This document shows positions 32,965-41,424 of a DNA stretch of 64,000 bases, piece after piece. The stretch covers positions 1 through 64,000 of the forward strand of contig NZ_JADIVZ010000006.1 in NCBI RefSeq assembly GCF_015319165.1, read 5' to 3'. The notes under the pieces are model-generated. The model was not told the DNA's origin and did not search any database. It saw nothing but the letters and a program-made list of their open reading frames with translations. This stretch comes from Nocardioides acrostichi. GTDB lineage: Bacteria; Actinomycetota; Actinomycetes; Propionibacteriales; Nocardioidaceae. How positions within the stretch are numbered: the first letter of the stretch is position 1; each line of letters starts with the position of its first letter. The position numbers and the translations under genes are program-made.

Positions 32965-34599
32965 GTGTCTCTCCCCCGCCGCACGCGCGCTCGGCTGTTC
33001 GCCGGCGCCCTGGTCGCCGGCCTGACCCTCAGCCAAGGCTTCGCCGTGGCCCACGGTGAGGACGTCGCCCCCACGGACTCCCCCACCACCACCGAGCCCG
33101 CCGTCAGCCCGGCCGTCGATGCCACCGACGCCGCGTCCGACGTCGCCTCGGACGCTTCCTCGGACGCCGCGACGGCCACGGCCGAGTCCAGCGGCACGCC
33201 GACCAGGCCGGCCGCAGCGTCTTCGTCGTCCTCGGCTGCCGCGAGCGACGCACCGGCCACGCCGACCCAGGCTCCACGTGAGACCAGCGCACCCGCAGAC
33301 CCCACCAGCACCGCGCCGACGTCGTCTGCCTCGACGCCCGCCGGCGTCATGACGGTCACCTCGCCGGTGCTCGACAGCACCACCGACGGCGACTTCGCCG
33401 GCCCGGTCGAGCTCTCCGGCGTCACCGCCGGCCACTACGACATCGCGATCACCCGCGACCTCGGCTGCGTCGCCCTGCCCGGCACCTCGCCGTGCGAGAC
33501 CACCGCCTCGGTCGACGTGCCCGCGGGCACGGACTCCGTCGAGGTTCCGCTGGCCACGGGACTCGGGCGCGACGGTGCCTACACCGTGAGCGTCACGGGA
33601 GCGGCCAGCACGACGTCCCACTTCACGATCGCCGGCGCCACGAACGACGACCTCGGCTGGGTGAGCGTCGACTCGCCGAGCGAGGGGGCGTTCGTGCCGA
33701 CGGGCACTGCCACCGTGCCGGTGACGATCGGGTTCAACGACCTGCCCAGCACCGCTCCCCAGACCTTCACGCTCGAGACGACGCTGCCCTCGCGCAAGGT
33801 CGTGCGCAGCACCGTGACGCCGTCCGAGCCGCAGGTCGACCTGCCGAGCAGGCGCGGCCCCTATCACCTGCGGGTGCTCGACTCCGACGGCGTGCTCTAC
33901 GCCGTCTCCTCGTTCGTGGTGAGCGACCAGCCGCTGATGTCGGGCCTGGTCAGCACCACCGGCCCGGCGTTCTACCCGCTCGTGCACGACGGTTACCTCG
34001 ACGCCGTCCGACTGCGCGCTTACCTCAACGCCCCCGCCGCGCTGGGCTGGGTCGTGTACGACCACAGCGGCCAGCCGGTGCGCGTGGAGCGCGCCGGTGA
34101 CGTGTCGTCGTCGGCCCGCCAGTTCGTGCGCTGGAACGGACGCCTGGCCACCGGCAAGATGGCGGCCCCCGGCCGCTACACGCTCTCGGTGACCGCGACC
34201 GGTACCGACGGACGCCAAGACACCCGCACCGTGCCCGTGCGGGTGCGGACGGGCCACCGGACCGTGACCCGGCACATCGAGGTGCAGGGCTCGGCCCCCG
34301 ACACGCGCGCCAACCATGGCTGCTCGGTCTCCAAGCAGGGTGGACTCGGCCTCGTCGTCGACTGCACCCAGCCCGACACCTCGGCCTGCTTCACCTACGA
34401 CGTGAAGCTGCCCGCCGGCGCGACCGCCGGCCGCGTGCTGCGCTCGCGCTGGCGCTGGGACTCCACCTGGCGGGGCATGGACGAGATGTGGACCCAGAAG
34501 TCCGCGCGCCGCGCCACCTACGCGGTGTGCGTGGATGGTCCGGGCAAGTACTCCATCGACTACCTGCGGTGGCAGTACACCCTGCGCAAGCAGGTCTGA
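32965..34599 (+). CDS. Large secreted protein with Ser/Thr/Ala-rich linker and FlgD-like beta domains
   Basis: About 544 residues with a signal peptide (RLFAGALVAGLTLSQGFAVA, cleavage near AHG). A low-complexity segment rich in Ala, Ser, Thr and Pro (about 35-130) precedes several beta-sandwich segments (MTVTSPVLDSTTDGDFAGPV; later ARQFVRWNGRLATGKMAAPG and RYTLSVTATGTDGR, which resembles a FlgD Ig-like repeat). The C-terminus has paired cysteines. Function unknown; probably cell-surface or glycan-associated. The GTG at 32965 is chosen as the codon just before the signal peptide; no clear ribosome-binding site is present, so a leaderless or longer form (to 32836) cannot be excluded. Confidence 0.65.
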   Translation: MSLPRRTRARLFAGALVAGLTLSQGFAVAHGEDVAPTDSPTTTEPAVSPAVDATDAASDVASDASSDAATATAESSGTPTRPAAASSSSSAAASDAPATPTQAPRETSAPADPTSTAPTSSASTPAGVMTVTSPVLDSTTDGDFAGPVELSGVTAGHYDIAITRDLGCVALPGTSPCETTASVDVPAGTDSVEVPLATGLGRDGAYTVSVTGAASTTSHFTIAGATNDDLGWVSVDSPSEGAFVPTGTATVPVTIGFNDLPSTAPQTFTLETTLPSRKVVRSTVTPSEPQVDLPSRRGPYHLRVLDSDGVLYAVSSFVVSDQPLMSGLVSTTGPAFYPLVHDGYLDAVRLRAYLNAPAALGWVVYDHSGQPVRVERAGDVSSSARQFVRWNGRLATGKMAAPGRYTLSVTATGTDGRQDTRTVPVRVRTGHRTVTRHIEVQGSAPDTRANHGCSVSKQGGLGLVVDCTQPDTSACFTYDVKLPAGATAGRVLRSRWRWDSTWRGMDEMWTQKSARRATYAVCVDGPGKYSIDYLRWQYTLRKQV

Positions 34600-34668
34600 G
34601 GGCTCTTCCCGCGCGGCCTGGCGCTGGTTCTCCACAGGCTGCGCGGTTGACGGTGGCGCGATCGGGGT

Positions 34669-34727
34669 AGGCCTTCCTACGGTTGGACGTGCGCCCACCC
34701 GTGGGCGCGACCATCTCGGGAAGGCCT
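34669..34727 (+). promoter_or_regulatory. Nested hairpins that could mask the lipoprotein ribosome-binding site
   Basis: AGGCCTTCC (34669-34677) is complementary to GGAAGGCCT (34719-34727), which contains the ribosome-binding site of the DUF6318 gene. A second perfect inverted repeat GCGCCCAC/GTGGGCGC (34691-34698/34701-34708) nests inside. The duplicate gene at 36237 keeps the GGAAGGCCT arm but not the upstream arm. It could be a translational switch or a terminator of the preceding gene. Confidence 0.45.
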
Positions 34728-34730
34728 CAC

Positions 34731-35291
34731 ATGCTCCGCACTCGACGACTCGCGACCCCACTCGCAGCCGCCCTGCTCATCGCCGCGTTGGGTGCCTGCG
34801 GGGGTGATCCGGAACCGAAGTTCGAGCCCACCGAGTCCACCAGCCCCACCCCCTCGGACGACACCACCACCGACGCCGCGGACGTCAAGGAGCCGTGGGA
34901 GAGCCGTAAACCGTCGGGGGCACTCGCCTTCGCCAAGCACTGGACACAGAGTTTTTCCGAGGCGTTTCAGACTGGGGACGCCAGCGACTTCAAGGCACTT
35001 GGATCGCCCAAGTGCTCAACCTGCAAGACCTACCTCAACATCATCGATGATGCATACAGCGATGGCGGAAAGATCACGGGTAAGGCCTGGCATCTATCTG
35101 ATTTGTCCTTCGGCGCCGTTCCCGACACGAACCTCAAGGTTGTCGTCGCCGGCTCCATGAAGACGAGCAAGCAGGTAACGCGCCACCCAGACGGCGAGTC
35201 GACCACCTTCCCAGCGGAAACCTTTCGAGTCACCTTCAACCTCGAGTGGAAGGACGGCGCTTGGATCACCAACGAGGTGACGCGGCAATGA
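34731..35291 (+). CDS. DUF6318-like lipoprotein, copy 1
   Basis: 186 residues with a lipoprotein signal (PLAAALLIAALGACGGD, lipid-attached Cys at about 23), an acidic Thr/Ser/Pro linker (about 25-52) and a C-terminal domain with LGSPKCSTCKTYLNII and an end strand FNLEWKDGAWITNEV. The arrangement matches the actinobacterial DUF6318 family, whose function is unknown. GGAAGG precedes the ATG at 34731. Its stop overlaps the ATG of the next gene (ATGA). The first 57 codons and the ribosome-binding site are almost identical to copy 2 at 36237, after which the two proteins differ strongly. Confidence 0.8.
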   Translation: MLRTRRLATPLAAALLIAALGACGGDPEPKFEPTESTSPTPSDDTTTDAADVKEPWESRKPSGALAFAKHWTQSFSEAFQTGDASDFKALGSPKCSTCKTYLNIIDDAYSDGGKITGKAWHLSDLSFGAVPDTNLKVVVAGSMKTSKQVTRHPDGESTTFPAETFRVTFNLEWKDGAWITNEVTRQ

Positions 35292-36145
35292 GGCGACTCG
35301 CAACCTTCGTGGTGTGCGCGACTGCAACGTTCGCGATCTCACCATCTGCTTCATCCGACCCACAGCCACCGCCCCCGACGGCAGCGGCAGGGCACAATGA
35401 CCAGGGGTTTGGCGTCAGCATGCACCAGGCGGACAACCCAACCACCCCGCCTCCCGACGGCGTTCAGAGCGACGCAGCAGGCGACCCCTTAACGGGAACC
35501 ACAACGATTCACATGTGTGCCGGGGGTGCGGAGCAGATCGACACGTGGGCTATGCACGGATGCACCGGTCCGCAAGTGTGCTCTAACGGCACTGAGATCA
35601 CGACCACCGTCGCAACGTACGAGTCGGGCGCAGAATCGACGAGCCAAACGGTATGCGATCCCCAGAGCGGGAACGCGGAAGCACCCACCGTCACCCCCGC
35701 GCTCGTGGCCCGCGCGTTCAAACGCGTGCCCCTGCCCACACCCGAACTCATCGTTCAACCGCCGAACGGCCGGACCCTGGTCAACATCGACACGATCTTC
35801 CGCACCGAGGCCGCACCGTTCCGCCGCACCGTCACGCTCCTCGGCCACCGCGTGACCTTCGACATCAAGGCCCAGGAGTTCCGCTGGACCCTCGGCGATG
35901 GGCACACCATGACCACCACCGAACCCGGCGTCGCCTATGCCGAGCAGACCCCGAGATCCCAGTACGTCGCCTACCGCTACACCACTGCCGGCAAGGTCCA
36001 CCTCGGGCTGACCACCGTGTGGGGTGCCGACTGGAGCCTCGACGGCGGACCCTTCCAACCCGTGCCCGGCACCGTCCAGATGGACGCCCCGACCCAACCC
36101 CTCGAGATCCTCGAAGCACGACCCCAACTCGTCAGCTACCACTAG
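35288..36145 (+). CDS. Secreted partner protein, copy 1 (PKD-like beta domain)
   Basis: 285 residues with a signal peptide (LATFVVCATATFAISPSASS), a variable Cys-containing N-terminal region (IHMCAGGAEQIDTWAMHGC) and a C-terminal domain from about residue 137 that begins ALVARAFKRVPLPTPELIVQ. This includes EFRWTLGDGHTMTTTEPGV and GADWSLDGGPFQPVPGTV. The WTLGDG and final beta pattern resemble a PKD-type fold. It is translationally coupled to the DUF6318-like gene by ATGA. The C-terminal half and 3' untranslated DNA are almost identical to copy 2 at 36794, while the N-terminal half is different. Function unknown. Confidence 0.78.
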   Translation: MRRLATFVVCATATFAISPSASSDPQPPPPTAAAGHNDQGFGVSMHQADNPTTPPPDGVQSDAAGDPLTGTTTIHMCAGGAEQIDTWAMHGCTGPQVCSNGTEITTTVATYESGAESTSQTVCDPQSGNAEAPTVTPALVARAFKRVPLPTPELIVQPPNGRTLVNIDTIFRTEAAPFRRTVTLLGHRVTFDIKAQEFRWTLGDGHTMTTTEPGVAYAEQTPRSQYVAYRYTTAGKVHLGLTTVWGADWSLDGGPFQPVPGTVQMDAPTQPLEILEARPQLVSYH

Positions 36146-36236
36146 GCCCACGGGCGCCACGGTCGCGGATCGAGTCCACCAAGCGAACCGAATCCACGAC
36201 CCGCCCCCGTAACGAACAACCTCGGGAAGGCCTCAC

Positions 36237-36797
36237 ATGCTCCGCACTCGACGACTCGCGACCCCACTCGCAGCCGCCCTGCTCATCGCCGCGCTGGGCG
36301 CCTGCGGGGGTGATCCGGAACCGAAGTTCGAGCCCACCGAGTCCACCAGCCCCACCCCCTCGGACGACACCACCACCGACGCCGCGGACGTCAAGGAGCC
36401 GTGGGAGAAGAAGACACCGCAGGGGGCCATGGCTTTTACACAACACTGGGTCGATGAGTTCAATCAAGCATCGAGAACCGGCAAGACCGGGGATCTCAAG
36501 CAACTGAACGATGCCGCTTGCACCTCTTGCAAGACGCTCACCGACATCATCGACGGCGTCTACGGCCAGGGCGGCAACGTTAAGAGCGATCCTTGGCAGT
36601 TCACCGATAGCAGCGTTGGGGTCATTGATCGGTCAGGCCCGCGTCTTTCGGTCACCGGAACCATGACTATCCCGAAGCAACGAGTTGACGACGGGCTCGG
36701 CGAGACCAAGACCTTTGCTGCAGCCAAGCGGACCTACTACTTCGACGTCGCCTGGGAGCGGGGCTCCTGGACCGTCCTGGAGGTGTCCAAGAAGTGA
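36237..36797 (+). CDS. DUF6318-like lipoprotein, copy 2
   Basis: 186 residues. The lipoprotein signal, lipobox and acidic linker are near-identical to copy 1 (34731). The C-terminal domain has the same layout but different sequence: DAACTSCKTLTDIIDGVYG in place of KCSTCKTYLNIIDDAYS, and a final YYFDVAWERGSWTVLEVS. The same GGAAGG site precedes the ATG. The stop overlaps the next ATG (GTGAAG frame, 36794). The equal length and retained C-x2-C show that both copies are intact and constrained rather than one decaying. Confidence 0.8.
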   Translation: MLRTRRLATPLAAALLIAALGACGGDPEPKFEPTESTSPTPSDDTTTDAADVKEPWEKKTPQGAMAFTQHWVDEFNQASRTGKTGDLKQLNDAACTSCKTLTDIIDGVYGQGGNVKSDPWQFTDSSVGVIDRSGPRLSVTGTMTIPKQRVDDGLGETKTFAAAKRTYYFDVAWERGSWTVLEVSKK

Positions 36798-37663
36798 AGT
36801 ACTTTGGGTTGCTGCTGACACTTGCCCTTCTCCTGCGTCCCACGGTCGCCTCGGCAGACCCGCCCGACCCCTCTGGCGGCCCGTCACCTGTGACTCCGGT
36901 CGTGCACGCAGGGACCGCCGGATACGACGCCGGCGTCAAGGACGCAGGATCACCACCAACTCAAGACGGGGAGATCCACAACTCTGGATCCGTCGCCACG
37001 TCTGATCCGATTGTTTCCGTGTCGAGCACGACCCAATGCCTTGACGCCGCCAGTGTCGAGAGTCTCGCGGCCCTGCACGGGTGCACAACGCTTGCTACCT
37101 GTGCCGACGGCACCACGATGACGGTGACGGTCGGCATGTTCGCTAGTGGCGCGATGGCTGTGATCGGCGATTCATGTCCAACAAGCGGCAGCGCACAAGC
37201 ACCCGCCGTCACGCCCGCGCTCGTGGCCCGCGCCTTCAAACGCGTACCCCTGCCCACACCGGAGCTCATCGTTCAACCGCCGAACGGCCGGACCCTGGTC
37301 AACATCGACACGATCTTCCGCACCGAGGCCGCACCGTTCCGCCGCACCGTCACGCTCCTCGGCCACCGCGTGACCTTCGACATCAAGGCCCAGGAGTTCC
37401 GCTGGACCCTCGGTGATGGGCACACCATGACCACCACCGAACCCGGCGTCGCCTATGCCGAGCAGACCCCGAGATCCCAGTACGTCGCCTACCGCTACAC
37501 CGCTGCCGGCGAGGTCCACCTCGGGCTCACCGCCGTGTGGGGTGCCGACTGGAGCCTCGACGGCGGACCCTTTCAACCCGTGCCCGGCACCGTCCAGATG
37601 GACGCCCCGACCCAACCCCTCGAGATCCTCGAAGCACGACCCCAACTCGTCAGCTACCACTAG
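36794..37663 (+). CDS. Secreted partner protein, copy 2 (PKD-like beta domain)
   Basis: 289 residues starting with GTG, with a signal peptide (YFGLLLTLALLLRPTVASA). The N-terminal region differs from copy 1 but keeps paired cysteines (CLDAASVESLAALHGCTTLA). From TPALVARAFKRVPLPTPEL to the C-terminal QLVSYH it is nearly identical to copy 1. The GTG overlaps the stop of lipoprotein copy 2. A long hairpin follows the stop. The gene pair is therefore a second copy of the 34731-36145 cassette, with a diversified middle. Confidence 0.78.
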   Translation: MKYFGLLLTLALLLRPTVASADPPDPSGGPSPVTPVVHAGTAGYDAGVKDAGSPPTQDGEIHNSGSVATSDPIVSVSSTTQCLDAASVESLAALHGCTTLATCADGTTMTVTVGMFASGAMAVIGDSCPTSGSAQAPAVTPALVARAFKRVPLPTPELIVQPPNGRTLVNIDTIFRTEAAPFRRTVTLLGHRVTFDIKAQEFRWTLGDGHTMTTTEPGVAYAEQTPRSQYVAYRYTAAGEVHLGLTAVWGADWSLDGGPFQPVPGTVQMDAPTQPLEILEARPQLVSYH

Positions 37664-37674
37664 GCCCACGGGCG

Positions 37675-37723
37675 CCACGGTCGCGATCTCGGGTCACCGG
37701 GTGGCCCGGGATCGCGACCGTGG
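37675..37723 (+). terminator. Long hairpin terminator after the duplicated cassette
   Basis: CCACGGTCGCGATC (37675-37688) pairs perfectly with GATCGCGACCGTGG (37710-37723). Inside, GGGTCACC and GGTGGCCC extend the stem with one mismatch. It begins 12 bases after the copy-2 stop. Copy 1 retains only the left arm after its stop, so only the second copy can terminate transcription here. Confidence 0.7.
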
Positions 37724-37846
37724 CCGCCTCCGTCGCCATGCTGCCCGGTCGGTCTAGACCAGGTGGGCACCGCTCATGTTTCGGCATTGAAAGCAACCAA
37801 CGCGGGGTAACACTGGGTTTACAGGTTCACAAGGAGGTGGGCTCCC

Positions 37847-37984
37847 ATGGAGATCGTGATCGGCGTCGTCGCCGTCAGTTGGTTGGCAGTCTCGGTTCCC
37901 CTGGCCATCGCCTTCGGTCGCGCGTTCCGCGACGGTGGCGAGTCCCCCGCACCCGTGGAGTCCCCCGAGGCCACCGCGGCCTGA
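37847..37984 (+). CDS. Small single-pass membrane protein
   Basis: A 45-codon gene with a perfect AAGGAGGTG ribosome-binding site 8 bases before the ATG. The product begins MEIVIGVVAVSWLAVSVPLA, a single hydrophobic helix, then a short basic segment GRAFRDG and an acidic Pro-rich tail ending EATAA. It is too short for standard ORF tracks, but the Shine-Dalgarno strength and GC-rich third positions support it. Function unknown. It lies between the duplicated secreted cassette and the MoaD gene, which runs the other way. Confidence 0.65.
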   Translation: MEIVIGVVAVSWLAVSVPLAIAFGRAFRDGGESPAPVESPEATAA

Positions 37985-38005
37985 TCTCGACGCCGGACCG
38001 ACCGG

Positions 38006-38269
38006 TCAGCCACCGGCGAACGGCGGCAGGAACTCCACGGTCGAGCCGGGTTCGACCATGACCCGCGCCGGGTCGCCGCTGCCCACCGGCTCCTCGCCGA
38101 TCAGGCAGGAGCACACCGCCAGCACGCGCTCGAGCCCTCCCTGAGGGTGCAGGCCCACCGCTCGCGCGCGCACCTCGGCGAGCGACAGTGCGCCGTCCAC
38201 CGGCAGGTCGTCGTGATCGACACCGGCCGCGTGCTTGGCACCGGCCCAGTACCGCACCGTGATGATCAT
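38006..38269 (-). CDS. MoaD/ThiS family sulfur-carrier protein
   Basis: 87 residues starting MIITVRYWAGAKHAAGV and ending STVEFLPPFAGG. This is the ubiquitin-like fold of MoaD/ThiS with the C-terminal Gly-Gly that is thiocarboxylated. It would supply sulfur for molybdopterin or a related pathway. The ATG at 38267-38269 is preferred: GGAAGG lies 7 bases upstream, whereas the GTG two codons earlier has none at proper spacing. It is divergent from the GlnR-type regulator, an arrangement I recall from other actinobacteria. Confidence 0.87.
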   Translation of the reverse strand: MIITVRYWAGAKHAAGVDHDDLPVDGALSLAEVRARAVGLHPQGGLERVLAVCSCLIGEEPVGSGDPARVMVEPGSTVEFLPPFAGG

Positions 38270-38417
38270 CGCCACACCTTCCAGATGATCTCTGTCTCAC
38301 TCACGCCGATGCCCTCCACTGTGTCCGGCCGGTTTCGGTACCATCACCAACAATCGCCCGGAGCTCAACGTCGTGTTTCGGTCCTCAGTGCAGTCATCCC
38401 TATCGAGGAATCCCGCC

Positions 38418-39164
38418 ATGAGTGACCTTCTGCTTCTCACCAACGCCCTCCAGCCGTCGGCGGAGGTGATCCCCGGGCTCGCACTGCTGGGCCACCAGGT
38501 GAAGATCCTGCCAGCCGAGGGCAGCGCTCTCCTCGAAGCCCCCGACAGCGACCTGCTGCTCGTCGACGGCCGCCAAGACCTCGCCCACGCCCGCGACCTC
38601 TGCCGACTGATCCGCACGACCGGCACCGAGGTGCCGATCCTCCTCATCACCACCGAGGGGGGCCTCGCCGTCGTCGCCCACGACTGGGGCATGGACGACG
38701 TCGTGCTGCACACCTGCGGTCCCGCCGAGCTCGAGGCGCGCATCAAGCTCGCCATCGGCCGACTGACCGCACGCCGCGAGGCCGACGACCCCGAGGCGCA
38801 CGTGATCCGCTCCGGCGACGTCGTCGTCGACGACGCCACCTACACCGCCAAGATCGGACGCCGCCCGCTCGACCTCACCTTCAAGGAGTTCGAGCTGCTC
38901 AAGTTCCTCGCGCAGCACCCGGGCCGGGTGTTCACCCGCCAGCAGTTGCTCCAGGAGGTCTGGGGCTACGACTACTTCGGCGGCACCCGCACCGTCGACG
39001 TGCACGTGCGGCGGCTGCGCGCCAAGCTCGGCCCCGAGAACGAGACGCTCATCGGCACCGTGCGCAACGTCGGCTACCGGTTCGTCGTGCCGGCCAAGGA
39101 GTCTGCGGCCGAGGCCGACTCGCGCGCCACCGAGAAGGCCGAGCGCGCCTCCCTCCACCGCTGA
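38418..39164 (+). CDS. glnR: GlnR-type winged-helix response regulator
   Basis: 248 residues. The receiver-like domain starts [20 protein letters not shown] and has [20 protein letters not shown] and [19 protein letters not shown]. The C-terminal OmpR-type DNA-binding domain has [20 protein letters not shown] and [20 protein letters not shown]. This closely matches Streptomyces GlnR from memory. GlnR is an atypical (phosphorylation-pocket-degenerate) regulator that controls nitrogen assimilation genes. The ATG at 38418 has GAGGAA 7 bases upstream; the longer frame from 38373 is not supported. Neighbours moaD and mshD match the usual actinobacterial order. Confidence 0.88.
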   Translation: MSDLLLLTNALQPSAEVIPGLALLGHQVKILPAEGSALLEAPDSDLLLVDGRQDLAHARDLCRLIRTTGTEVPILLITTEGGLAVVAHDWGMDDVVLHTCGPAELEARIKLAIGRLTARREADDPEAHVIRSGDVVVDDATYTAKIGRRPLDLTFKEFELLKFLAQHPGRVFTRQQLLQEVWGYDYFGGTRTVDVHVRRLRAKLGPENETLIGTVRNVGYRFVVPAKESAAEADSRATEKAERASLHR

Positions 39165-39221
39165 GACTCGACCCCGGTAACTCGACCCCGGTAACTCGAC
39201 CCCCAGACTCAACCCCCAGAC

Positions 39222-41315
39222 TCAACCCCTGAGGTCGCGCACCCACGGCTCGAACAGCCCCGCCATCGAACGGCTGCGCGTGGCCGAGGGGTGGTCGTCG
39301 TCGAAGTAGTTGACGACGCCGCCGGACGACGCCCGGCACGACTGGTCGTCGCACAGAGCGGGCGCGGGGTCGACCAGGGTCGCGCCGGTGGCGCCGACCA
39401 GGTTCTCGACCATGCTCAGGGCCGGGGCGTCGTACCGGGTCTCGGCCGCGCGCGTGACGTCGCACGAGCCGGGCACCCAGGGGAGCCCGACGCACTGCGG
39501 CACCAGCCGACGCATCTCAGGGATCGGCGCCACGACGGCCACCCGGGCTCCGTCGCCTTGCATCGTCTCGACCGCGCGGGTCAGCTCGTCGGGCAGCACC
39601 CCACGCGCCCAGCCCCACAGCTCCAGCCGCGAGGAGTCCCGCTCAGCGACCGACAGCGGGTGTTCCCCGAGCTGCTCTGTCCACCGCCCGGCCACGACCA
39701 CCCCCACGGGACGTCGCGCCGCGGTGTCGTCGACGAGGTCGAGCACCCGGCGGTTCAGGGCGAGGCACCGACCGTGTCGCGCACGGTCCTGGGCCAGGGA
39801 CTCGGCGGTGAGGTCGATGCGGCGCACGCCGGGTGGGCAATCCGGCTCGGAGAGGTCGACCAAGCCGACCCCCGTGCCGCGCAGCGCCTGCTCCAGCGCG
39901 GGCAGCATCGACCAGGCGTGGGAGTCGCCGGTGACGAACACGACCGGTGAATCGGCGGTGGCGGGCGTGAGCAGACGACAGGCGCGGCCGTCGGTGCCCA
40001 TCGGGTCGGCCGCAGTCTGACCGCACGACGCGGGCAGCTGCGGGTAGTCGGCCTCCGCCGTCGCCACGCTGGCCCAGTAGCCCGGCTGCGGGGCGTAACG
40101 CGCCTGCGCCGACACCAGTCCGGCGACCAGGGCCACGACGGCCACGCTGACCAACGCCCCCACCAGCGAGCGACGCGTCGTCAGGCGGCCCGTGAAGCGC
40201 CCGCGGCGCACCGGCGTCTCGACGTAGCGCAGGCTCAGGGAGGCGAGCCCCAACCCCACCAGCACCGCTCCGACGCGCACCCACCACGGGTCGGTGCCCA
40301 GCCACCACAGCGAGGCGAGCACCAGGAGCGGCCAGTGCCAGAGGTACCAGCCGTACGACACCCGCCCCAGCGCCACGGCGGGCCGGCTGCACAGCAGGCG
40401 ACGCACCAACGCGCCGACCCCGCCGACTCCACCGACCCCGCCTGCCCCACCGGCCGTGCCGGTGATGACCGCGAGCGCGAACGCCACCGGGAGCAGCCCC
40501 CACGCCCCGGGCACCCCCTGCGCCGGGAGCGGCCGCACCACCAGCAGCACCAAGAGCGGCACCGACGCGAGGGCCAGCACGTCGCGCAGCCGACGCGGCA
40601 GCACACCCGGGTCCGGCAGCAGCAGCGCCAGCGTCGCACCGGCGCCGATCTCGTAGAAGCGAGAGGGCAGCAGATAGAAGCCGGCCTGGTCGTAGTGGCG
40701 ACTCAGCCACACGGCGACGACCACGCTCAGCACCGAGCAGACCGGCACCAGCACGGCCAGCGAGCGGGCCGTGCTCCACCCCGGGCGCAGACGCGCGAGC
40801 ACCGCGGCCACGAGCACGAGCAGCGGCAGCCCGAGGTAGAACTGCTCCTCGACCCCGAGCGACCAGGTGTGCAGCAACAGCTCGGAGCCGTCGCCCTCGG
40901 GAGAGAAGTAGCTGACCGGCGCGACCGCCCAGAAGTACACGTTGCTCAGTGACCCGGACGCCGCCACGGCCGACATCGCGACCCGGCCGCGCGCGCCGTC
41001 GGGGTCGACCACCAGCACCGAGGCGAGCAGCACGAACACGTAGACCAACACCGCCGCCGGCAGCAGTCGACGGGCCCGACGGGCGTAGAACGCCGCCCAT
41101 CGCACACGACCGCCGCCGCCCAGCTCGGCGCGCACCAATCCGACGATGAGGAAGCCCGAGAGCGTGAAGAACACGTCGACGCCGACGAAGCCGCCGCGAG
41201 TGCCGGGCAGGTCGAGGTGGAAGGCGACCACGAGCAGGATCGCGACGGCGCGCAGGCCATCGAGCTCGGGCCGATAGCGCAGCCGCGAGCCTCCGCCCCC
41301 CGCGGTCGCCCCCAT
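39222..41315 (-). CDS. OatA-like acyltransferase 3 with C-terminal SGNH domain
   Basis: 697 residues. The N-terminal half is an acyltransferase-3 membrane domain (RYRPELDGLRAVAILLVVAF, VFFTLSGFLIVGLVRAEL, HTWSLGVEEQFYLGLPLLV). The C-terminal extracellular half is an SGNH domain with VFVTGDSHAWSMLPALEQAL and a terminal YFDDDHPSATRSRS that supplies Asp and His. This architecture moves acetyl groups across the membrane to peptidoglycan or glycans. The ATG at 41313-41315 gives the expected start at the first helix. Inserted between glnR and mshD and transcribed against both. Confidence 0.88.
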   Translation of the reverse strand: MGATAGGGGSRLRYRPELDGLRAVAILLVVAFHLDLPGTRGGFVGVDVFFTLSGFLIVGLVRAELGGGGRVRWAAFYARRARRLLPAAVLVYVFVLLASVLVVDPDGARGRVAMSAVAASGSLSNVYFWAVAPVSYFSPEGDGSELLLHTWSLGVEEQFYLGLPLLVLVAAVLARLRPGWSTARSLAVLVPVCSVLSVVVAVWLSRHYDQAGFYLLPSRFYEIGAGATLALLLPDPGVLPRRLRDVLALASVPLLVLLVVRPLPAQGVPGAWGLLPVAFALAVITGTAGGAGGVGGVGGVGALVRRLLCSRPAVALGRVSYGWYLWHWPLLVLASLWWLGTDPWWVRVGAVLVGLGLASLSLRYVETPVRRGRFTGRLTTRRSLVGALVSVAVVALVAGLVSAQARYAPQPGYWASVATAEADYPQLPASCGQTAADPMGTDGRACRLLTPATADSPVVFVTGDSHAWSMLPALEQALRGTGVGLVDLSEPDCPPGVRRIDLTAESLAQDRARHGRCLALNRRVLDLVDDTAARRPVGVVVAGRWTEQLGEHPLSVAERDSSRLELWGWARGVLPDELTRAVETMQGDGARVAVVAPIPEMRRLVPQCVGLPWVPGSCDVTRAAETRYDAPALSMVENLVGATGATLVDPAPALCDDQSCRASSGGVVNYFDDDHPSATRSRSMAGLFEPWVRDLRG

Positions 41316-41424
41316 GTTCGGCCACAGTAGGCGACAGCGCCGACAGCCCGAAAGGGCCCAACCGCCGTGTGCACCAGTTGTCACCGACCTGTGTGCCCGC
41401 CGCGGCGCGCGCCACACTGTGCCC

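Noticed and set aside
34731-37663. Classical toxin-antitoxin or polymorphic toxin/immunity pair
   Set aside because: Both proteins carry export signals, and neither shows a nuclease, deaminase or other toxin motif, so the idea of paired variable secreted proteins is kept but a toxin call is not supported.
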